The notes under the pieces: generated by a model
What the model saw: the letters and a program-made list of their open reading frames with translations, nothing else
The model's database searches: none
What the model was told of the DNA's origin: nothing
Assembly: GCA_041484525.1 (NCBI GenBank)
Contig: JBGPHT010000023.1
Coordinates: forward strand, 1-64,000
Reading direction: 5' to 3'
Length of the DNA: 64,000 bases
From: JBGPHT01 sp041484525
GTDB lineage: Bacteria; Acidobacteriota; Terriglobia; Bryobacterales; Bryobacteraceae
Part shown: positions 28,045 through 36,958 of the stretch, one piece after another
Numbering within the stretch: the stretch's first letter is position 1
Layout: every line of letters begins with the position of its first letter
Translations under genes and position numbers: made by a program

Positions 28045-28078
28045 TCCGGGCTCCTCCCTCGAGAGCCGTACGAGCTGA

Positions 28079-28247
28079 ATCGCGCTGGCCGGTCTCCTGA
28101 CTTGCGCATCTACGGACCGATCGGCCTTCCCATCCGTTGCCGGACAGTGACGTGTTCGATCGATCCTCCGCGCTTACAGTGGCGGGGCCGTGCTGGACTT
28201 TCACCAGCTTCCCGAGCACCAGCGGAACTTCGACTTCCACCTGAGTG
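28079..28247 (-). promoter_or_regulatory. Cobalamin (AdoCbl) riboswitch
   Basis: The minus-strand leader before btuB contains, in order, GGTGAAAGTCCAGCACGG, CCCGCCACTGTAAGCG and the B12-box-like AAGTCAGGAGACCGGCC. This is the conserved core of the cobalamin riboswitch. It ends about 35 nt before the btuB ATG, so binding of B12 should lower translation or transcription of btuB and the genes behind it. The TPR gene starts divergently just beyond it. Confidence 0.93.
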
Positions 28248-28267
28248 TACACTAATTCAGAAAGCCG

Positions 28268-30025
28268 ATGCACACGTCACTTATGCCGTTGGCACGAATT
28301 GTAGTAACGCTGGTCATAACCGGACTGCTGCCGCCGGTTAACGCCGCCGACGCCAAGCCGGACCGGAGAAAGTCGCAGGCCGCGTACCAGCGCGGCATGC
28401 ACGCGGATGAAGCGGGCAAGCGCGATGAAGCCATTGCCGCGTTTACCGAGGCGGTGAAAGCCGACCCATCGAACGGCGCCGCGTGGCGCGCGCGTGGCAA
28501 GGATTACCTGGCCGCGGGCGATGCTGTGAAGGCCGTGGCCGATCTCGACCAGGCGGTGCAGGTGCAGCCGGGCGATGCGCTCTCCTACGCAGTGCGGGGC
28601 GAGTGCTTCGTGGTGTTGGACCAACCGGTGCGCGCCATCCACGACTTCGACACCGCCCTCAACCTGAAACTGGAGCGGACCGATGTCTACAACTCGCGCG
28701 GCAACGCGTACCTGAAGACGCAGCAGTTCGACAAAGCCATCGGAGATTTTTCGCAGGCCATCAAGCTGCGTCTGGACAATGCCGAGCCCTACAAGGGTCG
28801 CGGGATGGCGCACGCGGCCATGGGCAAATATCGCGACGCGATTGAGGATTTCGATCTTTGCATCGAGCGCAAGCCGGCCTATGAAGAAGCATTTGTAGAA
28901 CGCTCCCTGGCCTATGTCGGCGCCGGCGATTTTCAGCGCGGGCTGCAGGACCTGAACGCAGCGCTGAAAATGAATCCCGCGGACTTGCGCGCGCTGCGGG
29001 TGCGCGGCGCGGTTCACGAGGTTCTGCGCGACGACGCGAGCGCCCTGGCGGATTACACCGACGCCATCGGCCGCGATCCGAAAGATGCGCGTCTTTACCT
29101 GGCGCGCGGCGCCATCTACGCGCGGTTGGAGAAAAAAGAGGAATCGCTCGCGGACCGGGAGAAGGCGGTGGAGCTGGATCCCAAGAATCCGGAAGTGTAC
29201 GTCGCGCGCGGCGGGTCGTACCACCAACTGGGCCACCACGAGAAGGGGTTGCAGGACCGCGCGATGGCGATCGCGTTGAACCCGAGCCTGGCGGTATCGT
29301 GGTCGGCGCGCGGCAACGCGTATTTTCTCCTTGGCCGCTACGACGAGGCGCTTTCGGACTTGAAGCGGGCGAACCAGCTCGAGCCGGGAAATCCGGAAAC
29401 GCAGAAACTGCTGATGCAGGCGCAGGCAAAAGTGAGCGAAGTGGTGGACGCGCAGATGGCAAAAGAGAAGCTCCCGGATACGAATACGGCCGTCTTGCCG
29501 GGCGCCGCCGCGGTCGGTCCGCCGCAACCGGAGCCGGTGAAGGCAGAGGCGGCGAAAATCGAGCCGCCGAAAATGGAGACGCCGCAACCGGAGCCCGTGA
29601 AGGCAGAGACGCCCAAGGTGGAAGAGCCCAATGCGGAAGCACCGCCGGTGATGCCGAAGGCCGCAGCGGTGAAATCGAAACCGAAGCCGGCATCAGCGGC
29701 GCCCGCAGCATCAGGCGCGAGTGCCGCGGCGCTGCACGCGCAGGGTCGTAAGCTGATCCAGGAAGAGAAATTCGGGGAGGCCATCGGTCCATTGACGGAA
29801 GCCCTGAAGCTGGAACCCTCGCTGGTGCTGGCGTACAACGCGCGCGGGTACGCGCATTCGCGTCTGAAGCACTATGCCGAAGCAATCGCCGACTTCGACG
29901 AGGCAATCCGCCTGAACCCGGCGTATGCGAACGCCTATGTGAATCGCTCGTCGGCGAAGCGCGCGTCGGGCGACAAGGCGGGTGCCGACGCGGATCAGGC
30001 TAAGTCTCGGGAACTGGCGAAGTAA
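28268..30025 (+). CDS. Exported TPR-repeat protein
   Basis: A 585-aa protein with a signal-like N-terminus (LARIVVTLVITGLLPPVNA). About ten TPR units run to residue ~380 (QAAYQRGMHADEAGKRDEAI; NSRGNAYLKTQQFDKAIGDF; ARGNAYFLLGRYDEALSDL). A Pro/Glu/Lys linker with near-duplicate runs (PQPEPVKAEAAK, PQPEPVKAETPK) follows, and further TPRs close the protein. The likely role is periplasmic scaffolding. The start could be the ATG at 28268 or the second at 28283. The linker duplication hints at recent slippage. Confidence 0.8.
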   Translation: MHTSLMPLARIVVTLVITGLLPPVNAADAKPDRRKSQAAYQRGMHADEAGKRDEAIAAFTEAVKADPSNGAAWRARGKDYLAAGDAVKAVADLDQAVQVQPGDALSYAVRGECFVVLDQPVRAIHDFDTALNLKLERTDVYNSRGNAYLKTQQFDKAIGDFSQAIKLRLDNAEPYKGRGMAHAAMGKYRDAIEDFDLCIERKPAYEEAFVERSLAYVGAGDFQRGLQDLNAALKMNPADLRALRVRGAVHEVLRDDASALADYTDAIGRDPKDARLYLARGAIYARLEKKEESLADREKAVELDPKNPEVYVARGGSYHQLGHHEKGLQDRAMAIALNPSLAVSWSARGNAYFLLGRYDEALSDLKRANQLEPGNPETQKLLMQAQAKVSEVVDAQMAKEKLPDTNTAVLPGAAAVGPPQPEPVKAEAAKIEPPKMETPQPEPVKAETPKVEEPNAEAPPVMPKAAAVKSKPKPASAAPAASGASAAALHAQGRKLIQEEKFGEAIGPLTEALKLEPSLVLAYNARGYAHSRLKHYAEAIADFDEAIRLNPAYANAYVNRSSAKRASGDKAGADADQAKSRELAK

Positions 30026-30052
30026 GTCAGCGATCAAGGTCCGCGTGCTGCA

Positions 30053-30260
30053 TCAAGCTCGCTTATGCGCTCTCGGTATGAAGTAGAGCACCGCGGCGCC
30101 GACGATGCTGGCAAGCGAAACAGCAGGGTGAAGGCATCCTCGCCGAATTGTCCGGACAGGCCGCATCGTGTGGCGCTTTGAGTTCCAACACCATGATGAT
30201 GGCGATGACGCCGTCTGAAAAAGCTGCGAGGCGCTCGGTGGTCCGAGGCCTTTCCTGCAT
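30053..30260 (-). pseudogene. TMEM175-like channel remnant
   Basis: The first ~30 codons from the ATG at 30260 read TTERLAAFSDGVIAIIMVLE, the first helix of bacterial TMEM175 potassium channels (RxxxFSDxxxxIxxT/MxxLE type). The frame then drifts. In another frame the C-terminal-like GAAVLYFIPRAHKRA ends at 30053-30055. The ~200-residue protein is reduced to about 70 codons with an internal deletion and frameshift, so it is non-functional. Confidence 0.65.
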
Positions 30261-30331
30261 GACCCATGTTCAACCGAATGGGATGCACCCGCAACAGCCG
30301 GATCGGAGTCCCTCAGAGCCTTTCCTGTAGA

Positions 30332-31853
30332 ATGATGCTTCTGGAGGCCGGCACGTCGAAGCTCGCCAAGTCCCTCGTGCTTCTCGTTATCGCCGGCGGC
30401 CTGCAAGCCGCCGTCAAACTTCCTTCACTCATCTCCGACCACATGGTGCTGCAGCGCGGGGCGCCGGTGCGCATCTGGGGAATGGCCGATCCCGGCGAAA
30501 CGGTCCGCGTCGAGTTCCAAGGCCAGACCGTCTCCACCAAGACTGCGGAGAACGGAAAGTGGACCGCCTGGTTGAAGCCGCTCGCCGCGGCTGGCCCGCT
30601 CGAGATGACCATCGCTGGCAGCAACTCTATCGCTATTAAGGATGTGCTGGTCGGCGAAGTATGGGTCGGCTCCGGCCAGTCCAACATGGAATTCGTCCTG
30701 AACAACGCGGTCAATCACGATGAGGAAATCGCGCGCGCCGACTTTCCGCTCATCCACCTCTTCCACGTTAAGAAAGCGGTGTCGGATCAGCCCGCCGACG
30801 ATGTGGTGGGCACATGGCAGGTCTGCAGCCCGGAAACCGTTCGCAGTTTCTCCGCCGGGGAATACTTCTTCGGCCGCGACCTGTTCCACGATCTGCAAGT
30901 CCCGATGGGCCTGATCGAGTCCGGCTGGGGTGGCACGCCGGCGCAGTTCTGGACCAGCAAGCCCGTGCTCGAATCCGACCCGGCCCTGAAGTTCGTGCTC
31001 GACGGATGGGACAAGGTCATGGCCGATTACCCAGCCGCGAAATCGCGCTTCGACCAGCAACTGGCGGCCTGGAACGACGCCGTCACCGCCGCCAAAGCCG
31101 CGGGCAAGACGCCTCCCAACCGGCCTGGTCTGCCCCAAGGTCCCGGGCATCCGAACACACCCGCGGGCCTGTACAACGCCATGATCGCGCCGCTCACGCC
31201 CTACGCCATTCGCGGCGTCATCTGGTATCAGGGTGAATCCAACGCCAGCGAGGCGCACGCCTACCGCTATCGCCGCCTCTTCCGCGCGATGATCGAGGAC
31301 TGGCGCGCGCTGGGGTGAAGACGACATGCCGTTCCTCTTCGTGCAGCTCGCCAACTTCAAGGCAAATCCATACTGGCCCGTGCTTCGCGAATCGCAGACC
31401 GAGACGCTCAGCCTGCGCAATACAGGAATGGCGCTGGCCATCGACATCGGCGAATCGCGCGACATTCATCCGAAGAACAAGCAGGACGTGGGCCACCGCC
31501 TGGCGCTGGCCGCGCGGCACGTGGCCTATCACGAGGCGATTGAATACTCCGGCCCCATGTATCGACAGGCGACGACGGAGAACAATCAGGTGCGCGTATG
31601 GTTTACGCACGCCGACGGTTTACAGCCCAAGGGCGGCGGTGAGATCACCGGTTTCACCGTCGCCGGCGCCGACGGCAACTACGTCCCCGCCGAAGCCCGC
31701 ATCGAGGGCGCCACGGTGGTTGTGTCGAGTGCGCAGGTCGCCAACCCCGTAGCCGTCCGCTACGCCTGGGCCGACGATCCGGTTTGCAATCTGATCAACC
31801 AGGCCGGGCTCCCGGCCAACCCATTCCGCTCCGGCGAGCCGCACTACCAATGA
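30332..31853 (+). pseudogene. Frameshifted sialate O-acetylesterase-like enzyme
   Basis: An exported SASA-family esterase. After the signal (SLVLLVIAGGLQAA) come SDHMVLQRGAPVRIWG, the Ser motif VGSGQSNMEF and IRGVIWYQGESNA. The frame ends at a TGA at 31316-31318, but one base later it continues with GEDDMPFLFVQLANFK, DIGESRDIHPKNKQDVGHRL (likely catalytic Asp/His region) and runs to 31853. One extra base in a CG-rich run at about 31308 explains the break. A real mutation or a sequence error are both possible. Confidence 0.8.
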
Positions 31854-31860
31854 GGCACGC

Positions 31861-32246
31861 TTGACTGATCACGCCCGTGGAACGTTCGAAGTCAAGCTGA
31901 CTCCGCAGGCCGGCGATTCACCTGTCGGCCGGATGTCCATCGACAAACAGTTCCATGGCAGTCTCGAAGCCGGCAGCCAGGGCCAGATGCTGATGGCCGG
32001 GACCGCGGTGAAGGGCTCGGCCGGTTACGTCGCGATGGAGCAGGTCACTGCACGCTCAACGGCCGTAGCGGCACCTTCGTGCTTCAACACAGTGGCACGA
32101 TGACGCGCGGCGCGCCGCAATTGACTGTCACGGTGGTGCCGGATTCGGGTACCGGTGAGTTGGCAGGTTTGACTGGCAGCATGGCGATCGACGTCGCCGG
32201 AGGAAAGCATTCCTACGATTTCGAGTTCACGCTGCCGCCCCTATAA
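31861..32246 (+). pseudogene. Frameshifted DUF3224 protein
   Basis: From a TTG start at 31861 the frame reads FEVKLTPQAGDSPVGRMSID and KGSAGYVAMEQVT, the DUF3224 pattern. A missing base near 32056 then shifts it. The other frame supplies the rest: TLNGRSGTFVLQHSGTMTRG and GELAGLTGSMAIDVAGGKHS, stopping at 32244-32246. The two halves together give a complete ~128-aa DUF3224 protein. Function of the family is unknown. Confidence 0.75.
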
Positions 32247-32252
32247 CTTCTC

Positions 32253-32386
32253 GCATTTCGGGTGACAGGCTACGAAACCTTCTGCGCCCCGAATTTGGGC
32301 GCGGAATTTCGTTGCCTGTCACCGAAATGCAGAGCCACGAGCAATCGGCCTTTGAATTTCGAGGTTGCGTAGCCTGTCACCGAAAC
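32253..32386. repeat. Palindromic repeat, copy A (intergenic)
   Basis: A stem of about 17-18 bp (GCATTTCGGGTGACAGGC, 32253-32270, against 32314-32330) encloses a second GC-rich palindrome. A third half-copy (TGCGTAGCCTGTCACCGAAA) lies at 32366-32385. The core GGTGACAGGC...GCCTGTCACC is a variant of the GGGGACAGGC...GCCTGTCCCC core at 60313 and 63842. It lies between two converging genes and reaches the stop codon of the serine hydrolase, so it may also act as a terminator. Confidence 0.75.
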
Positions 32387-33957
32387 TACAGCCTGTCGAA
32401 CCACAAGTTCCACAGCCGCGCGCGATGCAGTTCCACGCCGCGAACTTTGCCGCCGGACGCGCGCACGAAGCGTAGGGACCACGGACCGACGAGGAAGCGA
32501 TCCGGACCGGCGGCCTCGATCGGAATCCGCCAGCCGCCCTTCGTCGTAATCAGCAGCGCGTCCTTCTCGAAAACGATCCGCCACTCTGTGCTCGCATCGG
32601 CGGACCGGTAGTCGCCGGCGTAGGCTGGCAGATCGGCGCGCTTGGGCTGGGCCGCCGGGAGGCGCGCGTAGACTACGGGCCAATCGTCTTCCCATCGCAG
32701 CTCGATGCGATCCGTCGAGAGTTTCGTCAGGAGCAGGCGGAAGCCGCCGGCGTCGGATGCGAGTTGCCGGCGGTTCAACGGAAAAAGCTTGTAAGTGTCG
32801 CCGCCCATCTCGATGGAGAGGCCGTCCACGGCGCTCCAGGCGCGCAGCAGCCAACCCTGTTTGGACTCCCATTGGCCGTCGAGGTGGGGAAAGCCGGTGG
32901 TGGTGTAGTCGATGCCGGGGCGCGGCGGGCGCTTTAGTTTGTCGGCGAGATAGACGGCGGCCACGCGCCGGCTGAGCGACGATGCTTCGGCGTCGCCGCG
33001 ATTGCAGAGGCACACCACGGTGAGGCGCTCGGAGGGGAACTGGGCGAAGTCGGAGCGGTAGCCGGGAAGCGAGCCATCGTGGCTGACGACGCGCAGCCCG
33101 CGGTAGCGGCCCACGTTCAGGCCGGCGGCGTAATAGATCGGTTGGCCATTGCGCAGGCGGCCGCGCGTCTCCATGAATTCCGCGAAACGGCGGTCGGCGT
33201 AGAAATGCTGATCCCAGAGAAGCAGGTCTTCGACGGTGGTGTAGAGTCCGCCATCGCCGATCGAGAGAGGCGGAGGCGGGGCTTGCCGGAAGCGGACGCC
33301 ATTCGCCGTATAGCCGACGGCGCCGCTGGGACGGAAACCGGAGTGCGTCATGCCGAGCGGACGCAGGATACGCTCGACGGCGAATTCAGCGAGCGGCCGG
33401 CTGGTGGTGCGCTCGACGATGAGGGCGAGAAGAATGTAATCGGCATTGGTGTACTCGTAGTCCGTACCGGCCGCGAAGTTGAGCGCCGATTGAGCGGCGA
33501 GGATCTTGAGGTTCTGGCCGAGATCGAGCGGCTGATTCAAGCGGCCGGAGATTTCGAGGATAGGATGAATGTCGCGCAGGCCGCTGGTGTGGTGGAGAAG
33601 GTCGGCCACGGTCATGGCAGCGGCGTAGTCGGGGAGTTCCGGGACGAAGCGGCGGACGGAGTCCGAGAGCCGCAGCCGGCGCTCGTCGATGAGGAGGTAT
33701 ATGGCGGCGGCGGTGAACTGCTTCGTCATGGAGGCGACGTTGAAGGGCGTGGCGATGGTGATGGGAGTGCGGCCTTCGAGGTCGGCCAGGCCGAAGGCGG
33801 TGGTGTAGACGAAGCGGCCGTCCTCGATGACGCCGAGGGCGCAGCCGGGCGCAGTGGGCGAGCGCAGGGGAGCGAGGATTCGGTCGGCGGCCTCACTGCG
33901 GGCGTCGCCGGTGAGTAAGCGGGCGGCTACCAGGAAGATCGCCAGCATCCGGGCCAT
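32386..33957 (-). CDS. Serine beta-lactamase-like hydrolase (class C/EstB type)
   Basis: A 523-aa exported protein with N-terminal helix LAIFLVAARLLTG. The beta-lactamase/DD-peptidase motifs are the SxxK in ASMTKQF, a Tyr motif YTNADYI and a late SHDGSLPGY. The C-terminal ~150 residues form an added beta-rich domain after LADKLKRPPRPG. Substrate unknown: esterases, D-aminopeptidases and penicillin-binding proteins share this fold. The start at 33957 gives a proper signal peptide. Confidence 0.85.
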   Translation of the reverse strand: MARMLAIFLVAARLLTGDARSEAADRILAPLRSPTAPGCALGVIEDGRFVYTTAFGLADLEGRTPITIATPFNVASMTKQFTAAAIYLLIDERRLRLSDSVRRFVPELPDYAAAMTVADLLHHTSGLRDIHPILEISGRLNQPLDLGQNLKILAAQSALNFAAGTDYEYTNADYILLALIVERTTSRPLAEFAVERILRPLGMTHSGFRPSGAVGYTANGVRFRQAPPPPLSIGDGGLYTTVEDLLLWDQHFYADRRFAEFMETRGRLRNGQPIYYAAGLNVGRYRGLRVVSHDGSLPGYRSDFAQFPSERLTVVCLCNRGDAEASSLSRRVAAVYLADKLKRPPRPGIDYTTTGFPHLDGQWESKQGWLLRAWSAVDGLSIEMGGDTYKLFPLNRRQLASDAGGFRLLLTKLSTDRIELRWEDDWPVVYARLPAAQPKRADLPAYAGDYRSADASTEWRIVFEKDALLITTKGGWRIPIEAAGPDRFLVGPWSLRFVRASGGKVRGVELHRARLWNLWFDRL

Positions 33958-33975
33958 GTGAAATTATTCTAGCGG

Positions 33976-35439
33976 CTACTTGGCCAACACCGAACTGCGC
34001 GTGGCGAAGTTCAGGATCCACGTCGGGAATATTCCGAGGAAGAGAGTTCCGAGAGCGGGCAGGACCAGCGCCGCGCGCAGTCCGAGAGAGAGCGGCTCGA
34101 CGCCGGCCGTCGCTTCGCCCGGCTCGTGCATGTACATCATCACCAGAATTCGCAGGTAGTAATAAGCGGCCACAGCGCTGTTAAGCAGTCCGAGGACAGT
34201 CAGCCAGACGAGGTGCGATTCGAGAGCGGCGCGGAAAATGTAGAACTTGCCGAAGAAGCCACCGGTGAGCGGCACGCCGATCAGGGAAAGCATAAATATG
34301 GTGAGCATTGCCGCGGTCATGGGCTGTTTCTGCGCCAGGCCGGCGAAGTCGTCGATGCTTTGGTAGCGCTCGCCGCGGCCGGAGAGGTGGCTCACCACGG
34401 CGAAGGCTCCCATGTTCATGAATGCATACGCAGCCAGGTAAAACATCGCCGCGGCTGTGCCGCCATCGGAGCGCGCGGTCAGCGCCACCATCACATAGCC
34501 GGCGTGCGCGATCGAACTGTAGGCCAGCATGCGCTTGACGTTGGTCTGCTGCAGTGCGGCGAAGTTTCCGATGGTCATCGAGAGCAACGCCGAGATCCAG
34601 ACCAGCGGCTCCCAGCCGGCGCCGATCGGCTCGAAGGCTGTCATGAAGATACGCAGGAAGATGGCGAAGGCTGCGGCCTTGGGACCGGCGGAGAGGAACG
34701 CAGTGACGGGAGTGGGCGCGCCTTGATAGACGTCGGGCGCCCAGATCTGGAAAGGTGCTGCCGACACTTTGAATCCCAGTCCGACGAACATGAGGGCAGC
34801 AGCGAGACCGACGAAGACCGGGCTGGGCGCGTTCTGGCCGGTGATGGCGGCGCGGACTTCGGTGAGCGTGATGGTGCCGGTGGAGCCGTAGATCAGGGCC
34901 ACGCCGTAGAGGAAAAACGCCGTGGCGAAGGAGCCGAGCAGGAAATATTTGAGGGCGGCTTCGTTGGCACGCTTGTCGTCGCGCAGGTAGCCGGCCAGCA
35001 CGTAGCTGGCGATCGATGAAATCTCCAGGCCGATGAAAATCACGATCAGCTCGTTGGCGGCCGACATCAGGCACTGGCCGGCGATGGAGAAAAGCAGCAG
35101 CGCGTGGTATTCGCTGGTCTCGGCGTCCTGCCGCGCAAGAAAGCGGTACGACGGCAGAATCGTGAGGATACCGACCACGATCACGAGCACGCGAAAGAAA
35201 GTCGCGAAACCATCCACGATCAGCATGTCGCCGAATGCGGGACCGGCCTGCGTGCAGGCGTAGATTGCACCGCCGAGCGCGGCCAGCAGGGCGGCGAGAC
35301 TGAGATGGCCGAACGCGTTTGAAGAGCGGCGGTGCAGCACGGGATCGAGCACCATGAGCAGCGTGCCCATCACGGTGAGGATGATTTCCGGAAGGATGCG
35401 GATGAGGTCGGTGGGATGGAAGATGAGGTTAACGGGCAC
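33976..35439 (-). CDS. nuoN: NADH-quinone oxidoreductase subunit N
   Basis: A 487-aa antiporter-like proton-pumping subunit of complex I. About 14 membrane helices are seen, and conserved blocks include YVLAGYLRDDKRANEAALKY, FKVSAAPFQIWAPDVYQGAP and LAYSSIAHAGYVMVAL. It is the last nuo gene of the operon, overlapping nuoM by 11 nt. Confidence 0.97.
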   Translation of the reverse strand: MPVNLIFHPTDLIRILPEIILTVMGTLLMVLDPVLHRRSSNAFGHLSLAALLAALGGAIYACTQAGPAFGDMLIVDGFATFFRVLVIVVGILTILPSYRFLARQDAETSEYHALLLFSIAGQCLMSAANELIVIFIGLEISSIASYVLAGYLRDDKRANEAALKYFLLGSFATAFFLYGVALIYGSTGTITLTEVRAAITGQNAPSPVFVGLAAALMFVGLGFKVSAAPFQIWAPDVYQGAPTPVTAFLSAGPKAAAFAIFLRIFMTAFEPIGAGWEPLVWISALLSMTIGNFAALQQTNVKRMLAYSSIAHAGYVMVALTARSDGGTAAAMFYLAAYAFMNMGAFAVVSHLSGRGERYQSIDDFAGLAQKQPMTAAMLTIFMLSLIGVPLTGGFFGKFYIFRAALESHLVWLTVLGLLNSAVAAYYYLRILVMMYMHEPGEATAGVEPLSLGLRAALVLPALGTLFLGIFPTWILNFATRSSVLAK

Positions 35440-36958
35440 GGGAAACCTCCGCGCCGCGCTTCAGTTCCACTCGAAATGGCACGTTGACTTGCGTCTGCTC
35501 CAGGATGCGGGCGGTGTTCCGGCTGACGGGCGGCAGGAACGATTGCGAGTAGACGCCCATCCAGACCATCATCACGATCAGCGGGACGACGGCGGCCCAC
35601 TCGCGCAGATTCAGGTCGAAGACATGGTGGCGGACCTCTTCGCTAGCCTCGCCGTAGAACACGCGCTGATACAACCAGAGCATGTAGCAGGCGGAGAGGA
35701 TGACGCCGAGAGAGGCGTACACGGTCCACGTGTAATTGGCTAGAGCTGTTCCTTGCAGCACTAGGAATTCGCCGACGAAATTGTTCAGCAACGGCAGGCC
35801 GATGCTGGCGAGCGTGGTGATGAGAAACGTAGTCGCGAGCCAGGGCGCAGTGGTGGCCACGCCGCCGTAATCCGCGATCTCGAGCGAATGGCGGCGCTCG
35901 TAGAGCAGACCGACGATGGCGAACAGCGCGCCCGTCGAGATGCCGTGGTTGAGCATCTGGTAGACGGCGCCATCCAGGCCCATCTGTGTGAAGCTGAAAA
36001 TGCCGAGCACGACGAAGCCCAGGTGGCTCACCGAAGAATACGCCACCAGCTTTTTCATATTGGGCTGCACCATGGCGACCAGCGCGCCGTAGATAATTCC
36101 GATGATGGCCAGGACCGCGATCCACGGGGCGCAGGTGCGCGCGGCGCTGGGGAACAGCGGCAGGCAGAAGTGCAGGATTCCGTACGTGCCCATTTTCAGC
36201 ATGACGGAGGCCAGCATGACGGAGCCCGCCGACGGGGCTTCCACGTGCGCGTCAGGCAGCCAGGTGTGCAGCGGGAAGAGCGGCACCTTGATGGCGAAGG
36301 CGAGGAAGAAGGCCAGGAAGAGAAGCAACTGCTCGCCGCGGTCGAAGCTCAGCCGCCCGCTCGACAGCATGTCGAGGATGGCCGGATAGTTGAAGGTCTG
36401 GGCGCGAACGTAGAGGTAGATGATGGCCGCGAGCATCAGCACCGAGCCGGCCATGGTGTACAGGAAGAATTTCACCGCGGCGTAGATGCGGCGTTCGTGG
36501 CCCCAGATGCCGATCAGAAAGTACATGGGGACGAGCGAGACTTCCCAGAAAACGTAGAACAGGAAAAGATCCTGCGCCAGGAAGACGCCGATGAGGCCGA
36601 ACTCGAGCAGGATCAGGAACGCGTAGAATTCTTTCACGCGGTTCTGGATGGAGCGCCACGAGATGAGCACGCAGATCGGCGTTAGCAAGGTCGAGAGCAG
36701 AATCAGCCAGAGGCTGACACCGTTGGCCGAGATCGTGAAGTGGATCTCGGGCGCGGCGATCCACGGCCAGTCGATGGTGAATTGCTCGCCTGCGGAATTG
36801 CGGTCGAACCAGTAGAGCAGGCCGAGCGAGGCGACGAAGGTCGCGAGCGACAAGGCCAGTGCCCACACGCGGCTGCCTTGCGGCGACGAGCGCGGCACTA
36901 GCAGCGCGATCAGGAATCCTGCGAGCGGAAGGAACAGGACGACAACCAGCAAGTTCAT
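35429..36958 (-). CDS. nuoM: NADH-quinone oxidoreductase subunit M
   Basis: A 509-aa proton-pumping membrane subunit. The ATG at 36958 starts MNLLVVVLFLPLAGFL and overlaps the nuoL stop by 4 nt. Conserved NuoM blocks seen are FWEVSLVPMYFLIGIWG, LPLHTWLPDAHVEAPSAGSV (with the Glu/His of the antiporter core) and KLVAYSSVSHLGFVVLGI. About 14 helices. The upstream open frame before 36958 is the shadow of nuoL. Confidence 0.97.
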   Translation of the reverse strand: MNLLVVVLFLPLAGFLIALLVPRSSPQGSRVWALALSLATFVASLGLLYWFDRNSAGEQFTIDWPWIAAPEIHFTISANGVSLWLILLSTLLTPICVLISWRSIQNRVKEFYAFLILLEFGLIGVFLAQDLFLFYVFWEVSLVPMYFLIGIWGHERRIYAAVKFFLYTMAGSVLMLAAIIYLYVRAQTFNYPAILDMLSSGRLSFDRGEQLLLFLAFFLAFAIKVPLFPLHTWLPDAHVEAPSAGSVMLASVMLKMGTYGILHFCLPLFPSAARTCAPWIAVLAIIGIIYGALVAMVQPNMKKLVAYSSVSHLGFVVLGIFSFTQMGLDGAVYQMLNHGISTGALFAIVGLLYERRHSLEIADYGGVATTAPWLATTFLITTLASIGLPLLNNFVGEFLVLQGTALANYTWTVYASLGVILSACYMLWLYQRVFYGEASEEVRHHVFDLNLREWAAVVPLIVMMVWMGVYSQSFLPPVSRNTARILEQTQVNVPFRVELKRGAEVSRAR

